A stretch of 64,000 nt of DNA from Caprimulgus europaeus (GCA_907165065.1 OU015530.1:53232465-53296464); one strand, 5' to 3'. Counted from the stretch's first letter, positions 24,581 through 37,311 are shown. Numbers and translations are program-made. The notes: a model not told the origin generated them from the letters alone.

Positions 24581-27500
24581 CCTAATGCTGGTAACTAACA
24601 ATCTACCTTTAACAACCTAATTATTTCTTGACAGATGTTGGACCAGTAAATAACCTAGTGGTCTTTGGTGATAGCTGTTTGACAGCTTTGGAAAAATGCC
24701 TCTCAAGGCAAAGCAGAAATGGTTTTTCCACCAGCCACCCTGCAGATGGTCAGATTTTACAACTTGGCTGTGTTTTGATGCCTTTTTTTTCTTTTTTATT
24801 ATGGCTAAAATGTGCATGATAGGAAGGAAATACTGTAAACGTAGTTTGGTTGGCTCCATCGTTCAGCCAGAGCACAAGATTATAGTTCCTATGTGCTTAC
24901 TGACAAGCATGACCTGATCATCTGTAGTCTTGTTTCTTTCTAAATGTATATAAAATGGGGCTGAGGACTCCTGTGCCTGACCATGAGCTTTACCAAAGAA
25001 GCAGGCAAGAGCTCTAACTACCCTTTCACCAAGTGGTGTATACAGGGCTGTAGTTGTTTGGACATACTGTAGTTTGATGTTTCCAGATGGGTGCAAGAGG
25101 TGAGATGGCAAGAAAGACCATTTTAGAAAAATGGTCTCTGAAATCTTTTATTTCTTAATGTGAGAAATGTCTCTTGCTGGCCTTAAAGGAAACCTTGAAA
25201 TCATGAAAGGGGGAAATCAGTTCAGAAATGTCTTGATCCTGCAGAAGGCCTGGAAATGTAAGTGAGATGTGAGCTGCCATGATTGTTTCAACAATGGGCA
25301 GTGTGATTTTCAGATACTTCTGAAGTGACCATCATGGGTCATTTATGTTTTCACCAACCTATCCACATAACTTGCAAAAGACACAAGAGAAACTTGGTAC
25401 TAATAAAAGTCTGTATTTACAGTGTTTTCAGCAAAACCTAGGCTTCTGAGGATACTATTTTTTTTTTTTCTGATAAAAAGTGTCTGCTTTACACAGAAAT
25501 ACTGTATTTTTTAGGGGTTTGTTGTTTTCTGAAATTTCAAATAGCCATATATAAAAACACACTGGGAGAAAAGCAAAAACATGTTTATTTGGAAAATGTG
25601 CTGCAGAGACTTGTGGAAATTGCAGTCTACTTCATCCACTGCCCTCTATGGCCCAAGTCCCTGTTGCATTGTCCTTTTGTGCCACAAACAAGGGTTCCCA
25701 AAAGGTAGCTCACACTTGTCACACAGGATGTGATCCATCTGGTCTGTAGGTAATGACGATAGCAGTAAGAGCATGGAACAAATCCAACACAGCTCCAGAA
25801 GACACTGCAGCATTTCTGGCTGAAGAATGACAAATTTCTGAAGAATCTGTGGAATATTTCAATTTTTGATGAAAAATCAAGACTCTTCTATAAATGTGGA
25901 TATGGAAAAGGGGTGAGGTTTGAACCTGTTCTAGGCATAATTAGAGATGAAAGGTATTGTGACTTCCTTTATTTTCACCAAAGAACCATTGAGTGTGCAT
26001 CTGTAACACACCTGAGCTGTAAGATCAGTGCAGTGTTCAGCCTCCCTTTGCATTTTCCTGCCTTTGACGTGTAAGCCATATGGGAAACCTCCTTCACTAA
26101 CAGAAACCTTTTTCACTGGTCTTGGAGGCCGGATCTGGAAAAGACTGTTTCTGTAACCGTGTCCACCTCCTGCCTGGCAGCCTGCCCTGTGCTCCCTGGC
26201 ACAAGCTTTACCTCCTGGGCAAACAACAAAGCTCTCAATACTTATTGTTTTTATAGGAATAAGGCATGACGATGTTATTTATATAGTTCAGTATGGGTCT
26301 GATTCAGCTTAAACTGTATGAGGACCTTTTTTTAAGGAAACTATTTCCTTTTGGATGGCATTGAAAGTCTGCTCAGTGTGTTTAATGGTGCTAGACCTGG
26401 ACAGGAAAAAGGCAAATTTGATACGTCTATGAATTCTGTATGTTCAAGAGCCTAATGGGGAAACACCAAATAAATTCCTGACCCAGACCTACCTGAAGAT
26501 AAATACTAGAGTGGTTATTAGAGAACATGCTTGAAGGCATCAACCCCATATTTAGGGGAGTTTGCCTGGCAGGGGAGTTAGGGAGGTGGTCAGAGCAGAG
26601 GCAGAGATCAGCACTGCAGGTTTCTCCAGGGTGCTCTTGTGCTTCCTCATGCCGTGGCTCTGGCTGTTACGTAGCTTTTCACCAAAGGAGAGGAGTTTGT
26701 GCCGATGGGGGTCAGGCAGAGAAGAGATGTGCCGTTTGTTTGGCAGGATAGGAGTCTCTGGCTGAGCTGGTCACCCATGGCTTCCTTTATAGCCAACATA
26801 GAGAAATGGGTTTGATTTATCTGTCCCTAAAGTTGTCTGGTTTAGGATGAGCTGAAATGCATAATAAAAGTGTCTGCTTCTCTGCATGGGTATGGAAGTG
26901 TCAGGCCATTCAGCTCCAGTGGAGACATCCACCCTGACAGTGTTAAGGCTGGGTCACAAGAGTCTCCCACCAGGCTTTGGACACCAATCTCACTCAGATG
27001 GCTGTTATGTGGTGGCTGGACCAAACAAGGTTAGCCAAGGCCAAAGAGGATGATTTACAGTTTGTTGCTCACTTCTCTGAGAGCTGTGATCTTTGCAATA
27101 CTGATCTGAGACATTCCTGTGAGTTCTTTCATTTGCTGACTTCTATGGCTTCAGTAACTTGGTAATAAAACTCTCCTTTTGTTTAGTGATGCAGCATCAG
27201 GTGAAAGTACTGTGTAAGAGCAATCCTGGGACACTGAGTGGATGAAGAATATTGAATGGGGTTGGTTGAGATGCAGAGAAGCAAAAAACATTACAATTAA
27301 AGATGTAATGTTTATGCCTATGCTCATAAATAAAATATACCTGTGCTTTGGTCCTAGAAGCCACTGGCATCTCAAGACTTGTGCTCATGGATCTAAACTC
27401 TCTTACACTGAGAATTAGGTTGTTAAGTGCCCAGACTAGACAGAATGATCTCAAGATCTTTTTTTGGTAGATCAGCTGTGAATGATTCATATAGGGATGA

Positions 27501-29240
27501 AGAAAACATGAAGCTGTGATATATGAAAGTCAGGAGGAGGTAATGGGAAGCAGGAAGACTATACCTCTCTTGTCAGACATGGGAGGGTAGGCATCGTTGG
27601 TGGCAGAGGAGGTGCAGAAGAACTTATGAGGTTTTAGGGATGCTGTTATCTGTTGGTACAGGGTTCTACTTCTGGGTGAACTTTCTATTGCTTTATCCAA
27701 GCTTTCCTGAACAATCACAGGCACTGGGGACTCCTCCAGGTGACAATATTGTGGTTCTGCAAAACTGCAGGACTTCATGGTTTGTGATTTAGATGAACCA
27801 ATGTAGCAATCTACATCCATGAAACTTCACATCTGGCCACTGGCTGATATCTTGAAGAACATAATTTTATAGCCTTGCTTTGTACTCTGCATGACTGCAG
27901 ATGAGGATTAGTCCATTTCCAAAGTCAGAACAACTCTAAAGATGAGAAGCAGACATTGGAGAAGAGGATGGAAGCACCTGGAACCTGTAGATGCTGAAAA
28001 AAGTAAGCGGAGATTGTTTGAAGAAGTGAGATTTGAAGACAGATTTGGATGTGTGAAGACAGAGGCCCAGATTCTCAACTGTTCTCAGTTGCTCTCGAGC
28101 TACAACACAGCAATAAAATTAGGATTTGAAGCTCTGGGTGGCACAGAACTGGCAGATCCCTGGGGCGTTTTTATGCCATTAACTCCAGGAAGAAAAAGTA
28201 GGAAATTCTGCTTATTGGAGCATTTCCTTAGGATCACATGTATAAGTTAGAGAAACTTTCCTTCTGATGGATTTGGTTTGCAGCTGGAGTAAATCAAAGT
28301 CATTTATGGCTCCCTTTGGTAATCCAGTAGAAATATTTCAATGGGTCACATGAATGTGGGCCAAGGAACCTACTACTGAAGAAGGTTAGATTACAGAGCA
28401 AAACAAAAATGAGAAGGGAAAAATGCAGTGATAGAACTAAGAAGACCAAAATAATTATGGAAGAGTGGGAAAAGGGAAAGATGAGGTCAGAGACATTACA
28501 GAAGGAACAAACTGTATTTTCCCTGTCCCCTTACAGCATCTGCTAACTAACACATTCTCTCTCTCCTTTTCTCACTTTCATTTTCTGCACAACTCAAAGA
28601 TGAAACTGCTCATGACTTTATTTTTGGCTTTTCAGTGTCTGTGTCCGTATGAATTTTACTCATCTGTATATCTCAAATGAATGAGATATGAAATGTAATT
28701 AACCAAGTAAATTAAATTAGCATGATTTGTCCTGTCCTTGTTCTTTGCCTCAAGTCCATCTCTTACATGTTTTCATAATTATGGTTTCTGTGGGGAACGA
28801 GATTGAAGGCCTAATAAGAATAATGTGTTGAAATTAGCGTGATGCTGAGAGGGAATCCTTGATTTAGGCTCATCTCACATTAATGCAATTAAAAGGTCAA
28901 GCTCCACCCCCCACACACCTTGTGAGCAGTGACTGTTTCCTGGGCTATATTTACTTATGAAGGGAAACAAATGCGGAAAAGTGAAGGTACATAGTGTATC
29001 TACTCATACTTCTGCAACACATGCTCTCACAGTTCAGTCCTGTGCTGTAAGCACCAGGTGAATGGTCAGGTTGAGCTGATAAAACAGAGGAAGGGTGGCA
29101 GGAGTCAAGAGGCTCCGTGAGTTTTGAAGTGAGGGAAAAAACTTTAGATTAATTTTGCACTTTCATCACACTCAGAGCAGCCTGGGAAAGCTTTTCCCTT
29201 GCATTTTCCCCCTGTGCTTGGAGCTGGTCACAGGTTAGTG
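24581..29240. other. long non-coding stretch
   Basis: No gene found. A further copy of the palindromic-core repeat is suggested at 28280-28312 (CAGCTGGAGTAAATCAAAGT, CATTTATGGCTCC). A 102-codon plus frame at 27942-28250 and a 96-codon minus frame at 27530-27820 have no recognisable domain. The interval 28685-28910 is AT-rich with several TAAT cores and could be a conserved non-coding element. Confidence 0.35.
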
Positions 29241-29634
29241 TTTTTCTTTTCTTTTCTTTTCTTTTCTTTTCTTTTCTTTTCTTTTCTTTTCTTTTCTTTT
29301 CTTTTCTTTTCTTTTCTTTTCTTTTCTTTTCTTTTCTTTTCTTTTCTTTTCTTTTCTTTTCTTTTCTTTTCTTTTCTTTTCTTTTCTTTTCTTTTCTTTT
29401 CTTTTCTTTTCTTTTCTTTTCTTTTCTCTTTTCTTTTCTTTTCTTTTCTTTTCTTTTCTTTTCTTTTCTTTTCTTTTCTTTTCTTTTCTTTTCTTTTCTT
29501 TTCTTTTCTTTTCTTTTCTTTTCTTTTCTTTTCTTTTCTTTTCTTTTCTTTTCTTTTCTTTTCTTTTCTTTTCTTTTCTTTTCTTTTCTTTTCTTTTCTT
29601 TTCTTTTCTTTTCTTTTCTTTTCTTTTCTTTTCT
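29241..29634. repeat. (CTTTT)n pentanucleotide microsatellite, about 394 bp
   Basis: About 78 units of CTTTT, interrupted only once, where an extra CT (CTTTTCTCTTTT, 29421-29432) divides the array into blocks of roughly 37 and 41 pure units. The strand bias is complete (all pyrimidine on plus, all purine on minus), so each block is a mirror-symmetric homopurine/homopyrimidine tract able to form triplex (H-) DNA. Because five does not divide by three and no unit phase gives a stop, long artificial frames run through it on both strands (Phe/Ser/Leu-rich on plus, Lys/Arg/Glu-rich on minus). These are not genes. Such near-purity over about 400 bp implies recent expansion. Confidence 0.99.
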
Positions 29635-29904
29635 CAAATGCAGTGTCCTAAAATGAAAAAAGCCCCATGTTCCCATATCTTTTTCACCTCAGCATCACAC
29701 ACTTCTTTGGGCTGACAGATGATTGGTCTCAGCTTTGTGACACTATGTGTTATGAAAACATGAACCTGTGGGCCAGATCTGCTTTCCAAGTTTCTTCTTA
29801 AAAATGACACTTGTCCTCTGGCTCATGGGCCCTTGTGCTCACCTCCAGCTGCAGTGGCTTTTGATTTATTATTGGGGTTTATAATTCATTGGCTCAGATA
29901 TGGG

Positions 29905-30060
29905 AATGATGGCCAAGAAAAGGCTTCTTTGGGTCAGACTGGAGGCTCCACCAGCCTATGATGGCAGGCAGTGGCCAGCACCAGGTGTTGCAGGGGACAG
30001 TCAAAGAGCCCTGAGGCAGCCAGAAGATAACCCTTCCCCTAGCCACGTTCGCACTTCAGT
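29905..30060 (+). repeat. possible decayed reptile/bird interspersed repeat
   Basis: GAATGATGGCCAAGAAAAGG, CTTCTTTGGGTCAGACTGGA, GGCAGGCAGTGGCCAGCACC and AGGTGTTGCAGGGGAC occur in the order of a repeat I recall as very frequent in turtle and crocodile DNA (TGGGTCAGACCAAAGG..CCATCTAGCCC..GACAGTGGCCA..CCAGGTG..AGAGGGA). I cannot name the family and cannot align it here. Confidence 0.35.
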
Positions 30061-30555
30061 TTCCTTGGTTAGGCATTGCCTGGTGCCCTGTCTGGTACAA
30101 GTTCATGTCCTTCACTTCCACACCACTTAGTTCCAAAATCTGTGTTTAATTAAGTTGATGGCAAGTCTGGATAGTCTGAGCTCTGTTTAAATGGCTTTTC
30201 CCTTTTCCCCATCCTTCTCAGCCTTGGTCAATACGTCACAGTTTCTTGCAGTGCAGAGTGCCGGCGCTGAATTGCACACGGTGCCAAGTACCATTCTCCT
30301 TTTGAATTCATCCTGTGAGCTATGCGATAACTGTTAGAAGTACAGTCCTTGCCGACCTGTTATGATTAAGGGAATACTGTTAACTTAACCTAGACTGCCT
30401 AGAAGAAGAATGGAGAGCTGTTTCTGGTTCTCCACCTCCTCCTACTCCAAAAGCCGATTTTTATCATTTGCAGCCCCATTTTCCTGTTTTTGGGGTTGTC
30501 TTTTTCATTCCCAGTGCAGAGAGAGACCACACAGGCACCACAGTGAATTGCCTGA

Positions 30556-30609
30556 CCCTGCAGAGTGAGGTGGAACATTTCTCCCTGCAGAGCGAGGTGG
30601 AACATTTCA
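30556..30609 (+). repeat. 27-bp tandem duplication, two units
   Basis: Unit 1 (30556-30582) and unit 2 (30583-30609) both follow CCCTGCAGAG(T/C)GAGGTGG plus AACATTTC(T/A), with two differences in 27 bases. The unit is nine codons long, so frames stay open through it, but there is no other sign of coding. Confidence 0.9.
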
Positions 30610-33600
30610 TTTCCGGGGGCATTTCTCCTCCTGCTAGACCCAAGCATTAGGGGTAATTGCTTCAATGGTCTTGCTTGCCTCTGGGTTATGAAATGTAATT
30701 TTCCCTTTGGCCCTACCTGCTCTCAGTGCTCCTGGCCCTGGAACAGAGACAGGCTTTAAGGTGTTTGTTGTTGGAGAAAAGGAGTGTTTGCTTGGCTTTA
30801 GCCACTTCTGGTGATGGTAACCCAATGCACTGCTGCCTGTGATAAGCTCATTAACCACTTTACATAGTAACTCTTACCTCCTCCTGAAGAACTTCCTGCT
30901 AGGGTTCTTGCTGTGCATTAGCTTGAGTGCTGCTTGTGTGAGGGGGATAAAGTTGCTCAGACAGAAACATGAAGAAGTGTCCTCTTGTGAAGTGCTTTAA
31001 ATGAGACACAAACCACAATTGTGACCAAGATGTTGTTCCCCTTTTGTCTGACACTAGTTGGGGACAGGAAGAACCAGGTAACAGCCACCATGAACACAGC
31101 CTGGGCAGCGCTGAGAAATTAACTTGCATGGATAGAGAAAGATACTTTCAGTCAGTTGTTTGTGGGATGTAGTCAATGCAAGAACAGAGAGAAGACTCTA
31201 CCCAGGAGTATGAGCACAAGGTTATGGGGGAAACATGAGCAGAAGCATCTAATACCCTATCCTCTCTGTCAACCTGTCAGGAGAAACGATGCCTCAGAGA
31301 ACTTACCTTGGGATCTTTTGATTGGTGCTCATGGGTCTTTGTCCACATGGGACATGTCTAACACAGCAGTTGAATGATAATGAAGAATGCAAAGCTCTTC
31401 TCAGAAACACAACCAGCTGGACCAAGTGTCGCGGTATTGATTCTCTCAAAGCTCCTGGAGGCAGTGGTCCAAGCCATTCCCTTTACAGTGCTTTCACCAG
31501 ACACAGCAGCAGTGAGAAGCTGCTGTCATGTCTCCTGAGACTGAGTTTCATCCCTGTCTCACCAAGGACACAACAGTCCATTTGCTTTTCATCCCAATTG
31601 CCTGCCACAGGGACCTTTCACTGCAGTGGGTCTGTTGTGTTCCCTCATATCACAGGGATCTTCAGGTTGTCTTTTCACCCCAAAGGAGCACAGTGGGCCT
31701 TTAAGGCTGTGCTGCCATCTCCATAGCAGTTTCTCCACTGCACTTAAATGACAACATGACTCTGGCTCTTTGCAAATAGAGCAATGAGCAGAGCAGAACT
31801 TTATGACCACGGAGTCAAAATCTTGCTTGGACCTTTAGATGCTTCCCTGTGAACAGTATCTGGACGGGATCCATTTACAGTGTTACTGGAGAAGCCTTTA
31901 CAATTGCACAACCGCTACCCACATCTGAGGACCATGCCTCACATCAGCCAGTGCTAATGGCTGGGTGGGTGCTGCTTTCTGGGTCAGTCCCAGTACAGAC
32001 CTGAACACACCCTCAGTTCTGCACCATTGCCAAACTGGGATCACTGGGCTGGAAATTTATAATACTGTGATGGGCTGAATGCAGAAGAGACAGGACTCAC
32101 CATGGAGATCTTTTATGAAAGAACACAATGTGCACAAACCTGGCTCAGGACCCTTTGACTCCCAGTTGTCTGAGCAGGTTTGATAGTACATGTAATCTGG
32201 CTCAGACACTTTACTGAAAACAGTTGTGTCAGAGCAGCAAACTCGAGCACAGCTTGCATTGCAGGGATGCTGATGCCTTTAAGCCATGTGCTTTAGTGGT
32301 CTCTCATCTCTGCATAACTCTGTTCATGGTGTATGTGAGGACTGGGGTCACACATGAGCCTTCATTAATTGCAGATGGCAATGTTGCTATGGGAGTGGTA
32401 GATTTTGTTTTCATTTTTCTGGGGAGAAGCTCTGCCTTGCTTTCACCTTCACACTGCATCAATTCATCCCAATGTTCTCCTTATCCCTCTGCTCCACTCT
32501 GCCTTGTTCAAATTGTTGCACAATAATTGTAAATTTTACAGCGCTCAAATTAGATTATTTCCCTTGACACAGAAACAAACAGACTGCTAGGAAATGACCA
32601 TTTCAGATTACTGGAAGAGTCACACAACGCTCTCGAGCCCAGGCCAGTTGCTGTTCTCAGTTGCACATGTGTAATCCCAGGGATGTCATTTAGAGAAACG
32701 AGAGTGCGCGTCATGCCCCAACATACATAAATAGTGGCGGACCCCATCCTGTGTACTGCTGTCATCAAGTCCAGACCGCTGTGCTTATAAACCAAACACA
32801 GTAAATTTAATTAAAGGATGATCCCACAATGCTAACGAGATACATGGGCAGATCCCAACAGCAGGATGGGGCCCACCTCTCTTGAGCACTGAGTCCCATC
32901 CATTGCCATGGACTTGCCTAATAAAATGGGATCTGAGGAACCACAGGATTGGACTTTGGGTTGCTTTGATGCTGAACCAAAGCACACACCAAGAAAGGCA
33001 CCCAAAGGTTTTTGCTTCCTTGTCCGTGATGTCCCTGAGGCTGGCTGCAGCAGGAAGCAGAGCTTGCTCTGCTGTGCCAGGCAGGCAGGTTGCCCAGAGC
33101 AGTTCCAGGAGGAAGGTTGCTTTGATCCAGCACCAGGCTATGTCCGGGATGAATTTAGCTCAGACCAATGCTGGATTCACCATGCCACACAGGAGTGAGC
33201 CTCTATTCAGCTCCCAGCAGCTGCTGACACTTCAAAAGGAATATCAACCTGGCATTGAGCCTGCTTGATGCTGTACAGGGTCATCCCTGCTATGGCCATG
33301 CTATACTGCTCTTGGTTCAGAAATGATGAAAAGGAGAGCAAAGTGAGCAGTTTACCATTATCAGTTGTTGAGCATCATCCTCATAGGAACTGTGACAACA
33401 ATAGAGCATTGTTTGCTTGCATGTGGAGGCCACAGATCCATTTGCATGGGTTAGAAGCATCTTAAGAGATGTAGGAGAGGCTTGCATGACTTTTACCTGT
33501 GCTGAGTTTACTTTACAACCACTGCACTGAGAGCCTCATCTGGGACCTCTGCTGTGTCTGTGTCTGCTGCACTCATCCCTGTGCTATGGAGGAAGAAAGG

Positions 33601-33735
33601 AGTTAAATCTGCTTTATTCAACACCCTTCCTCTCTTGACAAGAGAATGAAAAGCCCTGCCCTGAGTAACTGTTGTACAAACACAAGTGGGGAACCCCATT
33701 TTCCATGTGCTGTGCACTGCAATGCTGCCATTAGC
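30610..33735. other. non-coding sequence, nothing firm recognised
   Basis: Contains 100-134-codon frames (31322-31726, 32224-32526, 32882-33268) with no recognisable protein features and with opposing frames. Around 32520-32830 lies mixed-composition, CpG-containing, repeat-free sequence that might be conserved non-coding. Confidence 0.35.
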
Positions 33736-33935
33736 TGCTGCAAGGAGGAATCCAAACTAATGATATCAGTTATTCCAACAATGTTAATGATTTGTAGAAA
33801 GATGAATTAAGCAAAGAGAGCGAGCTGCACAAGTCTATTATTACCCTGTGCCTAACTCTATTAAAAAGAGCTGAGCTGTTCATCCATTTATGAGCCACTG
33901 ACAGGGAGGCATATATCTCCATGAAAAAGGTCAGA
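33736..33935. promoter_or_regulatory. candidate conserved non-coding element
   Basis: Repeat-free sequence with several homeodomain-like cores in short order: AACTAATGATATCAGTTATT (33756-33775), AATGTTAATGATTTG (33780-33794) and GATGAATTAAGC (33801-33812), followed by CTATTATTACCC, ACTCTATTAAAAAG and CCATTTATGAGCC. Typical enhancer texture; untested. Confidence 0.3.
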
Positions 33936-36559
33936 TTGCTCCAAAATGGTCATGGGCACATTTCTTCTCAAGAAGGAGCTTTCTGTGACAGAAAGTCTGC
34001 TTCTGGCAGAAGCTTTACAAATGCAAGGCTACCTGAAGGGCTTCTTTCCTGCCTGCTGCATGCAAAAGGACTTACATTCAGCTTTTGAGGTGCCCATCAA
34101 GAGGACAAGAAACCAAATTCATCCTTGACTGCTTGTTTGCACCTTGTACAAGCAAAGGTTGCAACCCACTGGCAGAGGAAAACTTCATTTCTGGGGCTGG
34201 GACTGAGGCAGGACAACCTTGAGAAAAGCTGGTTGTTTTGGATAAATGTCATTCCTCTGCCCCACTCAAGTCTAACCCATAGATTTTGCCCTGTCTATCT
34301 ATCTATCTTGGAGTATTTTAGGAAGCTGTCATTGTGGTATTGAAGTGCCACTTGTTTAGCGCAGTTGGGATGAGACAGAGTTGAAGTTCCCTATTGATCT
34401 GAAGAAGAAAAACAGCCTCATCAGCAACAGGGATAGGATCGCCAGCAGCAGCATGGATCTGCTGGGAGGTGGAGGCAGCCAGCTACCAGGACCCCTGTGG
34501 TGAGGGAGATGTGGTGCTGGCTTCTCAGCCCCGTAGGGTGCATGCACATCAGAGAGGACCTGGGCAAAGGAGAGATAGATTTGCAAGAGGCACTACTGAG
34601 CTCTGAGTCTGTTTTCGTGCAGCTGTTTATAGCACTGAGAGCAGATTAAGCCGTGATCACCTCAGTAGGATGCACCAGGGTCTGTAAGTCCTGCCCTGCA
34701 GTTCTCCTCCAGGCATGCAATTTCACTTCTCTGGTGGCTGCAAACCCTACTGTTGCTTCCATTCACAATGACAGTCAAGAGACAATGGCTCTTACTTACT
34801 AATGAGTTACACAAGACTCAGCTGGGAACAGTGACGTAAAAGTAAAGCACTTCATATCTCCTTCTGTCTGATGACCTGATACCTGGTGCTATTCTGTTCC
34901 TCAGAGTAGTTTAGCCATGAAGGCAAAACCTAGATAAGTTACAGGTTTGGCTGCTTGGTCTGTTGGAGGCTGTGAAATGTGTGATGTGCTTCGCTAGGTC
35001 TATCCCTGTCTTTCCCTGCCAACTGAAAAGAGGTTCAGGAGCAGCTGTGTGCCCGCCCCTTGAATTTTTGTCATGTCTTGGTTTCAGCGTGTTGTGTCAC
35101 TTCTGTTATGTCTGGCCATGGTGTGTCATTCCTGATGCCATGACATTATTTGCTGACATCTAAGGAAATAAGATGGAAGCAGGCCTTCAGCTGTCAGTGC
35201 TGTTTAATATTTGCACTATGGTCGTGTCTAGACAACTGAAGTGAGACAAGACTCTTCAATGATGGCAGCATAGCAAAAACAAGGTAAGGAGGCCATTGCC
35301 TGAAGAGCTTTAAGCTGAACATAAAAGACAAGTCATCAGAGGAAGGAAATACCATGCCAGTTTTTTTCTGATGGCAGCCTGGGCCACAGAGAAAACATGT
35401 CACTTATCAGGATCACAGAAACGCTCAGCAGGGGAGCAGGATGGACCCTGCTCCACCTGATCCCACTTCCACACTTCATTAAATCTATCTTTTCTTGTCT
35501 GGCAGTAAAAAGAGAGGCTGTACCAAAAAAAGGACTCCAGCACCACACTTTACCTTCTAAACCTTTAAGAGTCGTCTGCTGTCTAGGCAAGACGCATAGG
35601 GCTGAATATTTCCTCTGATAGTTCCTCCTACTGATAATGATGGGCAACGCAGGGTAAGTCGCTGCTGAAGATCAAGTGTTTTTCATGACATACAATCCAA
35701 TTTACCCACCTCCTGCTGCTGACCAGAGTCATGCCATTGTAGCTGCTTTATGGAAGTTGCTTGTGAAGCTCCTTTCAAGGAACATTGCTCCCAAACCAAA
35801 CCCAGAATATAGGTTATAGAAGGTCGTTCTCTAAAACCAGTAATAGGTGAACAGGTTTGCATAAAATAAAAGACAGCCCCAAGCCTCTCCTATCGCTCAG
35901 ACTGCATCTCACCCAAGCAACAACCACCTCTTTACCAAGGGAGTTCTGACCTTTATCTGCAGGCTTGGCAAAATTATATTCAAAAGTTTGTATTCGAAAT
36001 CTGCTGTTATCTGATTTCTCGCAGGGTTTTTCTGGGCGAGTGTGAAGGGCATATCTCTTCATCGTGTTAGCTCCATCATGTTCACTTAACAGGTTTGAAA
36101 AAGTCCTGTTAAAATCCAGCAGTGTTGTGAGGAAGAGCTTAGACTGTATCATCTAACTCCAGATCTCAGCGTGGCTTTTCATCCCTCATCAATTACTGCA
36201 ATTCAGACAAATGTCTTCTTTGCTAATTCAAACCAAGTGATCCTAGAAGACACTCAGTTGACATCCTAAATAACACATGTCATCTGCTCATTACTCAGGC
36301 ACAGAGTGACTGTAGTTCCCCAAAATCAATGTGCCTCTGGCCCAATGGTACTAAAGGGCTCAATTCTACCTCCACGCATTTCCAAGTCTCCTTACTAAAA
36401 TCACTGCGATAGATCTCTGGAGAAAACTGTGAAGGTTATATTAACGAAGATAAAAAGGTTCAAGCAGGGCTGCCTGATGCTTTTAGGATCCAGCCCTATT
36501 TCCCCTTGACACATTACTTTCTGTTTTGTGAGTAGGAGGTCTTAAAGCAGTTAAACAAA
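33936..36559. other. non-coding sequence left of the retrotransposon fossil
   Basis: No gene found. A (TCTA)n run of about four units lies at 34296-34309. The 112-codon minus frame at 35814-36152 is not protein-like. I looked here for a 5' LTR of the element starting near 36670 and could not recognise one. Confidence 0.4.
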
Positions 36560-36593
36560 TTAAACAAAGCAACAGGTTAAACAAAGCAGCAGG
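36560..36593 (+). repeat. 17-bp tandem duplication
   Basis: TTAAACAAAGCAACAGG (36560-36576) is followed directly by TTAAACAAAGCAGCAGG (36577-36593), one mismatch. A partial third unit (TTAAACAAA) lies just left. It sits about 80 bases before the first gag-like sequence of the Ty3/gypsy fossil and may be debris of its leader, or unrelated. Confidence 0.9.
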
Positions 36594-36693
36594 TTCCCAA
36601 CTTGAGTAAAGATTTTGCTGTGACCTGCAGAGCCCTCTTAAAAAATGGAAATGGAAACTTCTCGGAAGAATGGAGATCCTTAATGAAGAAAAT

Positions 36694-37029
36694 GAGTACT
36701 GCCAGCAATATAGTGAATAGTTGGGCTGCTATTTTCTTTCAGAGCAGATTATAGATAAGAACCAACAGACACCAAGTAAAATTGATTTCTGTAGCAATTA
36801 AACCTACTCACCTTTAAGGAGTTTGTTACAACCTCAGAAAAGAGGAAATAAACGCTTAGAAGAGCTGCAGAAGATGCAAGAGAGTATTGTGCACTACAGC
36901 CAAGCAATTTTGTCGGCTCCTTTGAGTTTCATAGTAGGATAAGGAGATGATGTAGCTGAATATGTGGCAGAGCTGGAGGGGCTAATTGAATGTTGTTTGA
37001 TTAGCAACCTCCTGAGGGATCTGCTGTGA
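36694..37029 (+). pseudogene. gag (capsid) remnant of the Ty3/gypsy fossil
   Basis: One frame runs from 36694 to 37029 and beyond, broken by TAG (near 36718), TAA (near 36799 and at 36940) and TGA (37027). It contains PLRSLLQPQKRG (36811-36846) and, after the 36940 stop, GDDVAEYVAELEGL (36943-36984) and LLRDLL (37009-37026). These are the family's 'thumbprint' segments: the region before the major homology-like helix, the VAEYVAEL helix and the LRD-L motif. Decayed continuations (EENFTW, KAEK) follow to about 37160 in a shifted frame. Capsid would have packaged element RNA. It is not functional. Confidence 0.85.
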
Positions 37030-37227
37030 GACAGATGGAATTTCATCATTATGAGTGCCATAAACCATCACTGATTGCTGGTGGAGGAGAACTTCACCTG
37101 GCCCAGAACAGCACTGTTAGCAGCAGCAAGGAGGAAACTGTGAAAGGCTGAAAAGATGAATATTTAGAAATACCCCAAACAACTGAGCTGACTAACCATA
37201 TAATGGAAAACCTCAATGAGATTTTTT

Positions 37228-37311
37228 TTCTACTGTGAAAGAGTAGCTGGTTTTGCAGCAAAATTTCCATATGAAGTAGCCCAGGGTCATATATGCCTTA
37301 GGATGGGATGT
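37228..37311 (+). pseudogene. gag nucleocapsid zinc-knuckle remnant
   Basis: Codons 37228-37311 read FYCERVAGFAAKFPYEVAQG, then HICLRMGC. The layout is that of two adjacent CCHC knuckles (C-x2-C-x4-H-x4-C, short linker, second knuckle), in which several zinc ligands have been replaced: the first knuckle keeps one Cys, and its His and last Cys are Phe. Position right after the capsid piece is as expected for Ty3/gypsy gag. It would no longer bind zinc. Confidence 0.7.

Noticed and set aside
29149-29676. 175-codon minus-strand frame rich in Lys/Arg/Glu and 150-codon plus-strand frame rich in Phe/Ser/Leu
   Set aside because: Both are produced entirely by the pentanucleotide microsatellite, which contains no stop in any phase; no real start context or flanking domain.
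31322-31726. 134-codon plus-strand frame
   Set aside because: Unrecognised, no conserved-looking motif, overlapped on the minus strand; treated as chance.
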